Source of the DNA: an uncultured Lachnospiraceae bacterium
GTDB taxonomy: Bacteria > Bacillota > Clostridia > Lachnospirales > Lachnospiraceae
DNA: 64,000 bases
Direction: 5' to 3'
Assembly (NCBI GenBank): GCA_910588875.1
Contig: CAJURT010000018.1
Span: 4,923 to 68,922, forward strand
A program made the translations under genes and the position numbers. Positions 16,538 to 25,235 of the stretch are shown piece after piece. The number at the start of each line of letters is the position of its first letter. Position 1 is the stretch's first letter. Below the pieces are notes generated by a model. The model ran no database searches, had not been told where the DNA came from, and worked only from the letters and a program-made list of their open reading frames with translations.

Positions 16538-16717
16538 TTAGATGTCTTTATATGAAATCCGGATAAGGCATAGAGAAACAGCCCCTCCGTCAATCTCGTA
16601 TAAGGTTTCCGGCTCTGTATCATCTTTAGTCACCAGCGCTCCTAAATAAGAGCAAAAATCTAAATTTGTTTTTATTTTAACTGAAAGGAAATCCGCCTGA
16701 ATATAACAGCGAAACAT
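16538..16717 (-). CDS. possible 59-residue protein upstream of the unknown gene
   Basis: An ATG-initiated frame (MFRCYIQADFLSVKIKTN) ends 20 bp before the next start codon in the same orientation. Its composition looks protein-like (TKDDTEPETLYEIDGGAVS), and it fills an otherwise empty gap. There is no strong ribosome binding site, so it could be a fragment of an older gene. I recognise no family. Confidence 0.35.
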   Translation of the reverse strand: MFRCYIQADFLSVKIKTNLDFCSYLGALVTKDDTEPETLYEIDGGAVSLCLIRISYKDI

Positions 16718-16748
16718 AATATTCTGACGGACTTTCCCATTCTATCAT

Positions 16749-17369
16749 TCATGGCATGGAACTTGTTTTCAATTTCTCCAAGGCATCCACAATCGCATCC
16801 AGTTGAAAATCAACTGTTTCATCAGCGGCTTCAGGGACAAACAAAGGAAGCGTATCAGGGATCGCCCTGCGTACAATCATTGCTGTCAGGCTTAAATTAG
16901 TAAATAAATGGATCCTTGCCGTGTCTGCCTTTATCCCAAAGTTTTCTAAAATTTCTCCAAAAAGACAAAATTGCTTTTGGCGGAATACGTGATAGCTTTC
17001 CTTTGACAGACGCTTGAAAATGAGTTGCTGTTCTTCAATTGTTAAAACAGCAATTCCATTTTTCTCTCCATAACAACAGGCGCAAAGAAATTGTTTTACA
17101 GCGTCACGCCAGCTCAAAGCAGGGTCAGCCATTAGCTTTTTCACATACCCAATTATTTTAGGTTGTTGCAGGTATAGCGTTTCAACAATCAAATCTTCTT
17201 TTGTTGGAAAAAAAGAATAAAAGAAAGTTCGTGATATACCAACCTTTTTATATATTTGTTCCACGGTTGTATGCTGTATTCCCTGCTTTGCCATTAGTTC
17301 AAGCCCAACTGAAACAAGCGCATCCCTGATACGTTCTCTATCTTTCTCAGAATAAGCTACCTTTGGCAC
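16749..17369 (-). CDS. TetR-family transcriptional regulator
   Basis: The 206-residue protein has an N-terminal TetR DNA-binding domain (residues about 10-60): IRDALVSVGLELMAKQGIQHTTVEQIYKKVGISRTFFYSFFPTKEDLI. The helical C-terminal ligand domain is diverged, as usual. It typically represses a nearby gene until a small ligand binds. No transporter or enzyme lies beside it, so the target may be its own gene, the small genes downstream, or a gene lost from the element. Confidence 0.88.
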   Translation of the reverse strand: MPKVAYSEKDRERIRDALVSVGLELMAKQGIQHTTVEQIYKKVGISRTFFYSFFPTKEDLIVETLYLQQPKIIGYVKKLMADPALSWRDAVKQFLCACCYGEKNGIAVLTIEEQQLIFKRLSKESYHVFRQKQFCLFGEILENFGIKADTARIHLFTNLSLTAMIVRRAIPDTLPLFVPEAADETVDFQLDAIVDALEKLKTSSMP

Positions 17370-17636
17370 AACGTCACCCCCACCGCCCTAAAATAAAAAC
17401 AAATTTTAAAATTAATTTTTATTTTAGCACATCAAATAGGATTATACAAGAGTGAATTGCCATAAACCTGATATTTTCAAAGGCTGATGCTTTAGGGTAC
17501 CCGCACGCTTTAGCTTCTTTATTTTTAATTGAGAAATATGTATATTCCTGTTAAAATGGGATTGTATAATTGAAAAGAAAGCAGGATGCGGTTTTCTGAT
17601 AGATGCCCTCTAGTCTTACGAAAGAGGGTGGTGCCC
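17370..17636 (+). promoter_or_regulatory. promoter region of the TetR gene (minus) and the toxin (plus)
   Basis: The AT-rich run at 17395-17440 probably holds the TetR promoter. On the plus strand TATAAT at 17565-17570 lies about 70 bases before the toxin start, without a good -35 box. The leader then forms a hairpin, CCCTCT (17607-17612) with AGAGGG (17623-17628), just before the start codon, which could hold the toxin message in a poorly translated state. Confidence 0.4.
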
Positions 17637-17717
17637 ATGAGCGTGATGGAAGTTTTGACATTATTGCTTGTTGTTTTTGCGGCTCTGTCTTACCTAGACA
17701 ATCATAAAAAGAAATAG
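17637..17717 (+). CDS. holin-like type I toxin (26 residues)
   Basis: The tiny protein MSVMEVLTLLLVVFAALSYL plus the tail DNHKKK has the exact plan of Firmicute holin-like type I toxins: a short N-terminus, one hydrophobic helix and a charged lysine-rich end. Such peptides insert in the membrane and depolarise it. A purine-rich GAGGGTGG lies upstream. The stop codon is inside a 15-bp stem (17707-17753), and an antisense promoter lies beyond it, as expected for a type I toxin-antitoxin pair. Confidence 0.7.
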   Translation: MSVMEVLTLLLVVFAALSYLDNHKKK

Positions 17718-17753
17718 CATCCCTACCGTCCAAAGTTAGATGCTATTTCTTTT
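17707..17753 (+). terminator. terminator overlapping the toxin stop codon
   Basis: AAAAGAAATAGCATC (17707-17721) pairs with GATGCTATTTCTTTT (17739-17753) around a 17-base loop. The stem includes the toxin stop codon and ends in a short T-run. Its near-symmetry means the antisense RNA would carry the same fold, a good site for first contact between the two RNAs. Confidence 0.6.
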
Positions 17754-17823
17754 GTAATATCAATTTAACTGAGGGCACATCGGAACTCGTGTCCGATCAA
17801 CCTTTCTGATTCGATTATACACC

Positions 17824-17856
17824 AGAGCCGCCTGTTTTGCAAGCGGCTCTTTTTTT
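17824..17856 (+). terminator. strong intrinsic terminator
   Basis: AGAGCCGC (17824-17831) pairs with GCGGCTCT (17843-17850) and is followed by six T. It would back up the toxin terminator. The -35 box of the antisense promoter is in its loop. Confidence 0.75.
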
Positions 17857-18274
17857 CATATTTTTGCTGTCTTTTCCGTCATATACAGGAAATCATAACT
17901 ATTGCAAGGTTTATTCAGTACTTGTCACAAACCATTCACCAGAACTTTGTACGTCCATCTTTACTTGGAATGTATTTTCTATATTGTCAATGTCTAAGTG
18001 AGTGTTGCCGGAAATATCATCTGTATGGCTGTTTTTCCAGTTACCCAGTGTTTATGCGGCTTTCAGCGATTACCCCACCTAATTTTCAGCCAACAAAAAG
18101 ATAATCCTTGCTAATTCATGGCAAAAATTGTAAGGGATTATAATGGACAAGGCACATCCTTTCCTGTACCTTCTGACAAACCGGGGCTGGTTGAAACCAC
18201 CTCCCCCGGCGCATCCCCACACCCCCGGAAACGCCCAAAATATTGGCTGATACCGGCTTTTACGCATACCTCTT
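17857..18274. other. gap between toxin module and response regulator
   Basis: I see no recognisable gene. A 62-codon minus-strand frame (18079-18267, MRKSRYQPIFW) follows the response-regulator stop and has AAAGAGG directly before its ATG. Its Gly- and Arg-rich sequence looks unlike a folded protein. The stretch probably belongs to the DNA inserted between regulator and kinase. Confidence 0.4.
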
Positions 18275-18952
18275 TTATTCGTTCACCTCGAATTTGTACC
18301 CCATGCCCCAGATGGTTTTGATGTAATCCCCCTTCTCCCCCATCTTGCTCCGCAGCTTTTTCACATGGGTGTCAATCGTCCTGGCATCTCCGAAATAATC
18401 ATAATTCCACACATTATTAAGGATCTTCTCCCGTGAGAGAGCCAGCCCCTGGTTTTCCATGAAATACGTAAGAAGTTCAAATTCCTTATAGCTTAGGTCA
18501 ATCACCTTCCCGTCGATCGTCACCTGGTGGGCTGCCTTGTCAATCCGGATCCCCCCGGCCTCGGCGGTATCCTCCGTGCTGCCCCGGCTCCTCCGCAGGA
18601 TTGCCTCCACCCGGGCAACCAGGATCTTCGGGCTGAACGGTTTGGAAATGTACTCGTCCACGCCCAGCTTAAACCCCTGCAGTTCATCGCGCTCCTCCCC
18701 CCGTGCCGTCAGCATGATAATCGGCACCTGGGAGTACTGCCGGATCGACTTGCACACCTCCCACCCGTCCATCTTTGGCATCATCACGTCCAAAATCAAA
18801 AGGGCGATATCCTTCTGCCCAAAAAACATCTCGACCGCCTGCTCCCCGTCTTCTGCCTCCAGCACCTGATAACCTTTCACGGTCAAAAAATCCCGTACCA
18901 GCTTGCGCATCCTCGCCTCATCATCAACTACCAGAACCTTGCATGCTTCCAT
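18275..18952 (-). CDS. OmpR/PhoB-type response regulator
   Basis: I start at 18952 (MEACKVLVVDDEARM), five bases after GGGAG. The receiver domain has the acidic pocket VVDDE, the phosphorylated Asp55 in LLILDVMMPKMDG, and the conserved Lys in YISKPFSPK. The C-terminal winged helix (FELLTYFMENQGLALSREKIL, TIDTHVKKLRSKMG, TIWGMGYKFEV) binds DNA. Its last codons are duplicated next to the kinase gene at 13848-15446, so that kinase is the likely partner even though the genes are now 2.8 kb apart. Confidence 0.93.
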   Translation of the reverse strand: MEACKVLVVDDEARMRKLVRDFLTVKGYQVLEAEDGEQAVEMFFGQKDIALLILDVMMPKMDGWEVCKSIRQYSQVPIIMLTARGEERDELQGFKLGVDEYISKPFSPKILVARVEAILRRSRGSTEDTAEAGGIRIDKAAHQVTIDGKVIDLSYKEFELLTYFMENQGLALSREKILNNVWNYDYFGDARTIDTHVKKLRSKMGEKGDYIKTIWGMGYKFEVNE

Positions 18953-19072
18953 AAATGCTCCCATCTCCTATCCGAATCTTCCTGTGAACCTTCTTTTCTG
19001 TATTTTAACAGATAAAGACCCGCTTTACTACCATTTCACAGAGATTTCACAGTTGAAGGCTTCCCGCCTGCC

Positions 19073-20194
19073 TTATAGCCGCTCAAAGAACCGGTCTATC
19101 TCCCGGATTGCCATCCCGAACGCCGACGCCTCCGCCTGGCACTTTCCAATACGGACAAATGAAGTGTCCGGATCCAAATAGCTATACTCTGCCACCAGGC
19201 GGTCCAGCTCCCTCCGGTACCCTCCCAGATACCGGCCTGCCTCTCCCCCCAGCACAACATCACAGCCAAAGAGGACATGAAGCTGGACGGCGGCGGCGGC
19301 CAGGGTATCCAGATATTCCTCCAACCGTTTCCGGTATCCTGCCTCCCGCGCCTGTACCTTCTCAAAAAACACATCCAGGCTCTTATCCTCCCCGCGCAGT
19401 GCCTTGGCCGAACAATATGCGTCCAGGCACCCCCGGCTGCCACAATAACAAGGGCGCCCGTTCTTTTCCATCCGCATATGGCCGAACCTGGCTCCTTTCC
19501 CCTGTTCCCCGGTATAAAACTCCTGGTTCAGGTAAATGGCTCCTCCCACCGTATCATTCAAGGACAGGTAAACCGCATCCGTGCTTTCCCCGGCCAGTTC
19601 CGCGTAAGCTGCCCCGCCGGCATCGCTGCCCACCTCGCAGGGGTAGCCGGTCAGGCTTTCCAACCTCTTAAAACCCATATTTTCTGCCTGGAGCGTGTGG
19701 GACTGCAGCAATAGCTTTTCATCCGGATCCACAACTCCCGGGAGGGAAATCCCCACCCCCAAAATCTTCTCCTGGCCTATCCCCGCCTGCTCTAAAAACA
19801 CCTGCAGCCAGTTCCCCATCGCTTCATAGTAGAGTGAACTCTTGGCAAAGGGGACGCGGATCCTGGCCTTTCTCACCAGTTCCCTCCTCATGTCTGTAAG
19901 TACATACGAAATATAACTCTCCGTAATATCCATGCCGACTGCAAACCCCATATCCCCCACCACGGACAGGCACTTCGCCTTTCTGCCCCCTGTGGAGCCG
20001 TATTCGCCGCTCTCCGTGATGTATCCGGCCTCTGTCAGTACCTTAACGTGCTGCAAAACCGTTGGCATGCTAAGCCCCAGCCTGGCAGCAAGTTCATTTT
20101 TGGATATGGTTCCTGCTTCCGATATCAGCCTCGCAATCCGTGCCTGGTTTGCCCTCCTGGTCTCTTTCCGCTCCTCCTGCTGTCTTTCCCCCAT
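19073..20194 (-). CDS. ROK-family transcriptional regulator
   Basis: The 373-residue protein has an N-terminal winged helix (ARLISEAGTISKNELAARLGLSMPTVLQHVKVLTEAG), then a ROK sugar-kinase-like domain. The ROK cysteine cluster CYCGSRGCLDAYCS that binds zinc is present. The kinase catalytic region reads GVGISLPGVVDPDE and GSDAGGAAYAEL, where active kinases usually have a conserved Asp, so it is a sensor rather than a kinase. Such proteins repress sugar-use genes until bound by sugar. An AT palindrome just upstream is a likely autoregulatory operator. Confidence 0.88.
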   Translation of the reverse strand: MGERQQEERKETRRANQARIARLISEAGTISKNELAARLGLSMPTVLQHVKVLTEAGYITESGEYGSTGGRKAKCLSVVGDMGFAVGMDITESYISYVLTDMRRELVRKARIRVPFAKSSLYYEAMGNWLQVFLEQAGIGQEKILGVGISLPGVVDPDEKLLLQSHTLQAENMGFKRLESLTGYPCEVGSDAGGAAYAELAGESTDAVYLSLNDTVGGAIYLNQEFYTGEQGKGARFGHMRMEKNGRPCYCGSRGCLDAYCSAKALRGEDKSLDVFFEKVQAREAGYRKRLEEYLDTLAAAAVQLHVLFGCDVVLGGEAGRYLGGYRRELDRLVAEYSYLDPDTSFVRIGKCQAEASAFGMAIREIDRFFERL

Positions 20195-20203
20195 CAGTCA
20201 TCA

Positions 20204-20223
20204 CCTTTATAAAATATTTTATA
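20204..20223. promoter_or_regulatory. 20-bp perfect palindrome, probable ROK operator
   Basis: TTTATAAAATATTTTATAAA is a perfect palindrome starting 10 bp upstream of the ROK start codon. A second A/T dyad follows at about 20225-20241. ROK repressors of the NagC/XylR type bind AT-rich dyads, so autorepression is likely. Confidence 0.5.
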
Positions 20224-20338
20224 AAAGTTATTATATTATAAAACCGCCGTTTCGGCAAGGATGTTTCACTGTTATTTTAAGAATCATATGCGTTCATTCT
20301 TTGTTTACAATTGTTCACAGTTATTCTATATTTCAGCT

Positions 20339-20580
20339 AAACTTCCTTCATATCTCCAACGTATACTAAGATCATCAAAGAAAGCAACACATTGATTCAA
20401 TATGACATTCAGATTAATTTTTTTCATAATCGCCGGCAGCTATCGCAGTAGTTGCCGGCTCCTCCCTTTTATGGGAAGAATGCCTTGGAACCGCCACTTA
20501 GGAACCATGGCTCCCCAAAATATAATATAAGCCCAGGATTTCCGTCGTTCCGGCAAAATCCTGGGCTCGTTATTTTTTTG
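20339..20580 (+). ncRNA. candidate small RNA next to aspS
   Basis: On the plus strand TTTACA (20304-20309), a 17-base spacer and TATATT (20327-20332) form a promoter. The region contains a hairpin of GCCGGCA with TGCCGGC (20432-20460) and ends in the T-tailed stem at 20531-20580. A 42-codon frame beginning MTFRLIFFIIAG lies inside it, but the sequence gives no strong coding signal. In Bacillus subtilis a 6S RNA gene neighbours aspS, which makes an RNA gene here worth testing. Orientation is uncertain. Confidence 0.25.
20531..20580. terminator. bidirectional terminator downstream of aspS
   Basis: GCCCAGGATTT (20531-20541) pairs with AAATCCTGGGC (20556-20566). On plus, TCGTTATTTTTTT follows; on minus, TTATATTATATTTT follows. 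It would end the hisS-aspS transcript on the minus strand. Confidence 0.75.
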
Positions 20581-20699
20581 CTTTTACCCGTTATTCTCTT
20601 TTTCCGGGCTTCCGCCCTGCACTTAGGTTCTGATTTTTCCCGGGTCTCACCTCTGCCCTTTAAAATCCAACTCTTCCCTGCCCTTTAAGAACTGGTTCT

Positions 20700-22511
20700 T
20701 CACGCATCCTCTCCGGCCTCACTGACTTCAATGCCCAATTCTTCCAGCTGTTTTATATCTACCGGGGAGGGCGCCTCACACATCAGGCAGGAGGCATCCT
20801 TTACCTTCGGGAAGGCGATCACCTCACGGATGCTGTCACAGCCGCCCATCAGCATCGCCACACGGTCCAGGCCATAAGCCAGCCCTGCATGCGGCGGCAC
20901 TCCGTATTTGAATGCAGTCAGCAAAAACCCGAACTGTTCCTGTGCCTGTTCGGGAGTAAACCCAAGCACCTCAAACATCTTATTCTGGATATCATTCTGG
21001 TGGATCCGAACCGAACCGCCGCCCAGTTCCGTGCCATTGAGCACAATGTCATACGCTTTCGCGCGGACTGCCCCCGGGTCGCTGTCAATCAAGTGCCAGT
21101 CCTCCTCCATAGGCATGGTAAAGGGATGGTGCGTGGCCACAAACCTCCCCTGTTCCTCCGAATACTCCAAAAGCGGGAACTCTGTCACCCACAGGAATTT
21201 AAAGTCATCTTTTTTCAGCAGATCCATCTGCCTGGCAAGTTCCAGGCGCAAATTGCCAAGTACGTCCCAGACTACCTTGTTTTTATCTGCCGCAAATAAC
21301 AAAAGGTCTCCCGGCCTTCCTCCCATGGCAGTTACCAGTGCATCCATCTGCGCTTCTGTCATGAATTTGGCAAATGAAGATTTGAGGCTTCCGTCCGGCT
21401 GGATCGCCACGTAAGCCAACCCCTTAGCCCCGAATCCCTTGGCAAATTCCACCAGGGCGTCGATCTTCTTGCGCGGCATGGCTCCCTGCCCCTCGGCATT
21501 GATCCCCCGGACCGTTCCTCCGGCTTCCAGTGCACCCAAAAACACCACAAACTCACAATCCCTCACCACATCTGACACATCCTTCAGTTCCATGCCAAAA
21601 CGCAGATCCGGCTTGTCGGAGCCGTAACGGTCCATCGCCTCCCGCCAGGTCATACGCGGGATCGGCTGCGGGATCTCCACTCCCAGCAGTTCCTTAAAAA
21701 GCTTGTGCATCAGGCGCTCATTGACATCCAGCACATCGTCCACATCCACGAAGGACAATTCCATGTCAATCTGGGTGAACTCCGGCTGGCGGTCCGCCCT
21801 TAAATCCTCATCCCGGTAACACCTGGCCAGCTGGAAATAGCGGTCATACCCGGAACACATCAAAAGCTGCTTAAATATCTGCGGCGACTGCGGCAAAGCA
21901 TAAAAACTTCCAGGATGGACCCGGCTCGGAACCAGGTAATCCCTCGCCCCCTCCGGCGTGCTCTTAATCATAGTGGGGGTCTCAATCTCCAGAAACCCTT
22001 CCTCCGCCAAGAACTGGCGCGTCAGGATTGCGATATTGCTTCTCAATATCAGGTTCCGCTGGATGTCCGGCCTTCTTAAGTCCAGATAACGGTACTTTAA
22101 CCGCAATTCCTCCTTAGTCTTGGAATTTTCCTCAATGGGGAATGGAGGGGTCTCTGACTCGGACAGAATCCTCAAGCTTTCCGCCCGCACCTCAATCGCC
22201 CCTGTGGCAAGGTTTTTGTTGACCACGTCCTTATTCTCATTTCCCGAACGGGCCTCCACCCTGCCCGTAACCGCAATGACAAACTCACTGCGGAGTTTTT
22301 CTGCCTTGGCGAAACTCTCCGCCCCGCAGTCGCTTTCCTCAAATATAATCTGTAAAATCCCTGACCTGTCCCGCAGATCCACAAAAATAATCCCGCCTTT
22401 ATTCCTGCTCTTCTGCACCCATCCCATGACGGTAACGTTTGTCCCGATCTGTGATGCGCCTACTTCCGTGCATCTGTGGGATCTTTTCAGCCCCTGCATT
22501 GACTCTGCCAT
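20700..22511 (-). CDS. aspS: aspartyl-tRNA synthetase
   Basis: The 603-residue class II synthetase charges tRNA-Asp. It has the N-terminal OB-fold anticodon domain (VMGWVQKSRNKGGIIFVDLRDRSGILQII), class II motif 2 (ARCYRDEDLRADRQPEFTQID), the bacterial GAD insertion between motifs 2 and 3, and motif 3 (GLAYGLDRVAMLMGGCDSIR). Length is typical of bacterial AspRS. The gene lies 64 bp after hisS and ends before a strong terminator. There is no GatCAB evidence in the window to say whether it also charges tRNA-Asn. Confidence 0.98.
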   Translation of the reverse strand: MAESMQGLKRSHRCTEVGASQIGTNVTVMGWVQKSRNKGGIIFVDLRDRSGILQIIFEESDCGAESFAKAEKLRSEFVIAVTGRVEARSGNENKDVVNKNLATGAIEVRAESLRILSESETPPFPIEENSKTKEELRLKYRYLDLRRPDIQRNLILRSNIAILTRQFLAEEGFLEIETPTMIKSTPEGARDYLVPSRVHPGSFYALPQSPQIFKQLLMCSGYDRYFQLARCYRDEDLRADRQPEFTQIDMELSFVDVDDVLDVNERLMHKLFKELLGVEIPQPIPRMTWREAMDRYGSDKPDLRFGMELKDVSDVVRDCEFVVFLGALEAGGTVRGINAEGQGAMPRKKIDALVEFAKGFGAKGLAYVAIQPDGSLKSSFAKFMTEAQMDALVTAMGGRPGDLLLFAADKNKVVWDVLGNLRLELARQMDLLKKDDFKFLWVTEFPLLEYSEEQGRFVATHHPFTMPMEEDWHLIDSDPGAVRAKAYDIVLNGTELGGGSVRIHQNDIQNKMFEVLGFTPEQAQEQFGFLLTAFKYGVPPHAGLAYGLDRVAMLMGGCDSIREVIAFPKVKDASCLMCEAPSPVDIKQLEELGIEVSEAGEDA

Positions 22512-22575
22512 AATGTTCCCTTCTTTCCTAGTGATTATCTCACAGCAAACTTAATGTCCTTCCCGCTGCCCTCAG

Positions 22576-23838
22576 CTATTTGAGCGCTTCCCGGTAAAAA
22601 TTCACAAACTCCGTATAGCCTTCCTTCCCCAGCTGCTCCTTCTGGAACTTCTTATTTTTATTCATCTGGGAAACCAGCACCTGCACACCCTGGCTTCGTT
22701 CCTCCATGGCCTGCCTCATAATCTCATTCAAACGGGCTTTTTCCATCCCTTTCTCTATCAGGTAGGCCTTCTTTTGCCTTTCACCCGGCACTTTCCCTCC
22801 CTGTGCCATCAGGATCGTGATTATCCGCTCAAATCCGATGGAAAATCCGCACGCCGGGGCATCCTTCCCGGTAAACCTGCCGATCATCTTATCATATCTG
22901 CCGCCGCCTGCCACAGACCCGCCAAAGCCTTCCATGGAAACTTCAAAGATCGTACCGGTATAATAGGACATCCCCCGTACCAGAGCCGGGTCAAAATACA
23001 AGGAAAACTCCGTCTGCGCCAGTTCGTTTACCGTCTCCATAATGTAAGCCAGGCCAGCCGCCACTTCTTTTGGCAGCACATCCGCCAGAATCTCCCCCAG
23101 CTTTTGTACCCCTGCCGCATCATGCCCGGCCTCGGTAAGCAGTTTTGTGTATTGGGCAACACTTTCCGGGCTGTGCCCGGCCTCTAAAAGTTCAGCCCCC
23201 ACTCCCTCCTTGCCGATCTTGTCCATCTTATCCAGGGTAATGAATACCTGATCCAGGGAATCCTCCTCAAACCCGCAATACAGCGCCATCCCTCTTAAGA
23301 TCTCCCGGTCATTGACCCTCACCGTAAATGCATTCTGCGGGCAGATCTTGCCCAGCGCCGTGGTCGTCGCCAGGATCAGTTCAATCTCTGCCATCGAACT
23401 GGCATCCCCCAAAATATCAATATCACACTGGGTAAACTGGCGGAACCTCCCCTCCTGCGGCCTGTCTGCCCGCCACACACTGCCCATCTGCAGTGCCTTA
23501 AACGGGCTCGGCAGCTGTGCCTCATTGTTGGAATAATACCGGGCCAGCGGCAGCGTCAAATCATAGCGCAGCCCTTCCTCTGCCAGGTCAGCTTCACTCT
23601 CTGCCGTCTCCAGCTTCAGCTTCCCGCCCCTTTTTAAAATTTTAAAAATAAGCTTCTCATTATCCCCGCCCTGCTTGCTGGTAAGGTTCCCGATATGCTC
23701 CACACACGGGGTTTCAATCTGGGTAAAGCCAAACCCCCGGTATGTCTCACGGATCTGGTTCATCACATATTCCCTCACCTGCATCTCCGCAGGCAAAATA
23801 TCCCTCATGCCAGTCACTGGCTTCTTCTTCAATGCCAT
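22576..23838 (-). CDS. hisS: histidyl-tRNA synthetase
   Basis: The 420-residue class II enzyme charges tRNA-His. Motif 1 lies in the N-terminal GMRDILPAEMQVREYV region, motif 2 in MGSVWRADRPQEGRFRQFTQCDIDILG, and the HisRS-specific motifs appear as GMSYYTGTIFEVSMEG and GGGRYDKMIGRF. The C-terminal anticodon-binding domain is a little short and diverged. The gene forms a pair with aspS, as in many Firmicutes. I searched the 103-bp upstream gap for a T-box leader and saw none. Confidence 0.97.
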   Translation of the reverse strand: MALKKKPVTGMRDILPAEMQVREYVMNQIRETYRGFGFTQIETPCVEHIGNLTSKQGGDNEKLIFKILKRGGKLKLETAESEADLAEEGLRYDLTLPLARYYSNNEAQLPSPFKALQMGSVWRADRPQEGRFRQFTQCDIDILGDASSMAEIELILATTTALGKICPQNAFTVRVNDREILRGMALYCGFEEDSLDQVFITLDKMDKIGKEGVGAELLEAGHSPESVAQYTKLLTEAGHDAAGVQKLGEILADVLPKEVAAGLAYIMETVNELAQTEFSLYFDPALVRGMSYYTGTIFEVSMEGFGGSVAGGGRYDKMIGRFTGKDAPACGFSIGFERIITILMAQGGKVPGERQKKAYLIEKGMEKARLNEIMRQAMEERSQGVQVLVSQMNKNKKFQKEQLGKEGYTEFVNFYREALK

Positions 23839-23941
23839 AATCTGCTCTCCGATTTCTTCAGTCTTCCATTCATGCCTACGATTATACTATTATCACCTGT
23901 AATTATCAATGGTTTTCTGCTGTTTTGGCAAAATGCGCAAT

Positions 23942-25144
23942 CTAGCTGCCGCTCCCTCCCACAGTAATCACCGGGCTTTCAGAAAACTTCCCATCTTCTT
24001 TGCTGTCTAATGCCTGGCTATCGGCATCTGCCCCGTTTTCGGTATCTGCCCCACCTTCGGCATCTGCCCCGCCTTCACCCCCAGCATCCGGTTCTTCCCC
24101 CAGGATGCTGACGGTTCCGTCTTCTTTGACCACCACCCCAAAACCGGTGCTGTAGACGTTCAGCTTCCGGATAATGTCGGCACGCTTCTCTCCCTCTGCC
24201 GGAGTGGGACAGTAATCGTTGCGGTGCATCACCGAACTGATGGTGCAGGGAATCACGCTTAGCTTTGCCTCTTTCTGGTTTTCTTCCCCCAGGGTGAATT
24301 CCACCTGGGCAATCATGGTGTCTTTGTCCCTGGGATTGCGGTTTGCACCAAAGCAGAAGTTCCCAAGGCTGTAGAGGATATATTTGCCGTTATAGGCTTC
24401 AATCCCCTGCAGCACATGGGGATGGCAGCCAACCACCAGGTCGGCTCCCCAATCGATGCATTTATGGCCGAGTTCACGCTGGTATGCATCCGGGTAATAG
24501 ACGGACTCCGGCCCCCAATGGCAGCAGGCCAGGATCACGTCTGCTTCTTCCTTAAGATGTGCGATTCCTTCCTGCAGGTATGGTTCAGCCCCTCTCCCGT
24601 CATCCACCACGCTGACCGAGACAAATCCGACTTTTACCCCGGCCTCCGTCTCGTAGATCCCCACGGTCTCATTGCATGCGTAGGGAAGGCCGATACCGGC
24701 GAAGGCGGCCAGCGTATCCGCGATCCCCTGGGCGCCGTAATCAATCCGGTGGTTATTGCCAAAAGTCACGGCCTCAATGTCCGCCTCCGGCAGGATTGCG
24801 ATGTATTCCGGCTTCCCCTTAATGTTGAATGCCTTCGGGACTAAATGGTTGGAATTGGTCAGGACCCCTTCAAAATTTACCAAGGTCATGTCATCCGCCT
24901 CAAAGATCGGTTTGACATTCTTAAAAAAATACCCCGGCCCATGGCTGTCATACATCTCCCGGAAGGTTCCTGCGTACCCATGTATGGAAAGGTTGCCCAA
25001 AGAACAGTCCCCTGCCAGGGAAATCACAGCCTTTTTCCCTTCCTCCTTTGGCGTCCCTCCCGCCGCGTCATGCGGGCCGTACCCGCTAATCAGCAGCGCC
25101 ATGGCTATGGCTCCTGCCGCAACAGCCGCTTTTTGGCTTCTCAT
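23942..25144 (-). CDS. CapA/PgsA-family metallophosphatase-like lipid- or wall-associated protein
   Basis: I start at 25144 (MRSQKAAVAAGAIAM), nine bases after AAAGGAG; an ATG two codons earlier is too close to it. A signal sequence covers residues 1-25. The CapA domain has the calcineurin-like motifs SLAGDCSLGNL, VNFEGVL, GNNHRIDYG and CHWGPESV with VVGCHPHVLQG. Family members take part in poly-gamma-glutamate or other capsule-like polymer export. The C-terminus carries an Ala/Gly/Asp tail with an EGGAD-type repeat (24020-24085). It lies alone between hemZ and hisS, so its polymer is unknown. Confidence 0.85.
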   Translation of the reverse strand: MRSQKAAVAAGAIAMALLISGYGPHDAAGGTPKEEGKKAVISLAGDCSLGNLSIHGYAGTFREMYDSHGPGYFFKNVKPIFEADDMTLVNFEGVLTNSNHLVPKAFNIKGKPEYIAILPEADIEAVTFGNNHRIDYGAQGIADTLAAFAGIGLPYACNETVGIYETEAGVKVGFVSVSVVDDGRGAEPYLQEGIAHLKEEADVILACCHWGPESVYYPDAYQRELGHKCIDWGADLVVGCHPHVLQGIEAYNGKYILYSLGNFCFGANRNPRDKDTMIAQVEFTLGEENQKEAKLSVIPCTISSVMHRNDYCPTPAEGEKRADIIRKLNVYSTGFGVVVKEDGTVSILGEEPDAGGEGGADAEGGADTENGADADSQALDSKEDGKFSESPVITVGGSGS

Positions 25145-25235
25145 ACCCATATGCTCCTTTCCTGCTCCCATCCTGAGAAATTGCCGTCCCCTGCCCTGCG
25201 GGCAAAAGGCACATAACCTCTTTGTGTTTTTTACA

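Larger units (their letters stand above)
17630..17807 (-). ncRNA. antisense RNA antitoxin
   Basis: On the minus strand TTGCAA (17842-17837), a 17-base spacer and TATAAT (17819-17814) form a near-consensus promoter. Transcription would start near 17807 and run through the toxin stem and coding region. Convergent overlap at the toxin 3' end is the arrangement of known type I pairs such as TxpA/RatA. The 3' end of the RNA is unknown; the CCCTCT/AGAGGG hairpin around 17607-17628 could end it. Confidence 0.55.

Noticed and set aside
23839..23941. T-box leader upstream of hisS
   Set aside because: The gap is only 103 bp and lacks the conserved T-box bulge and terminator.
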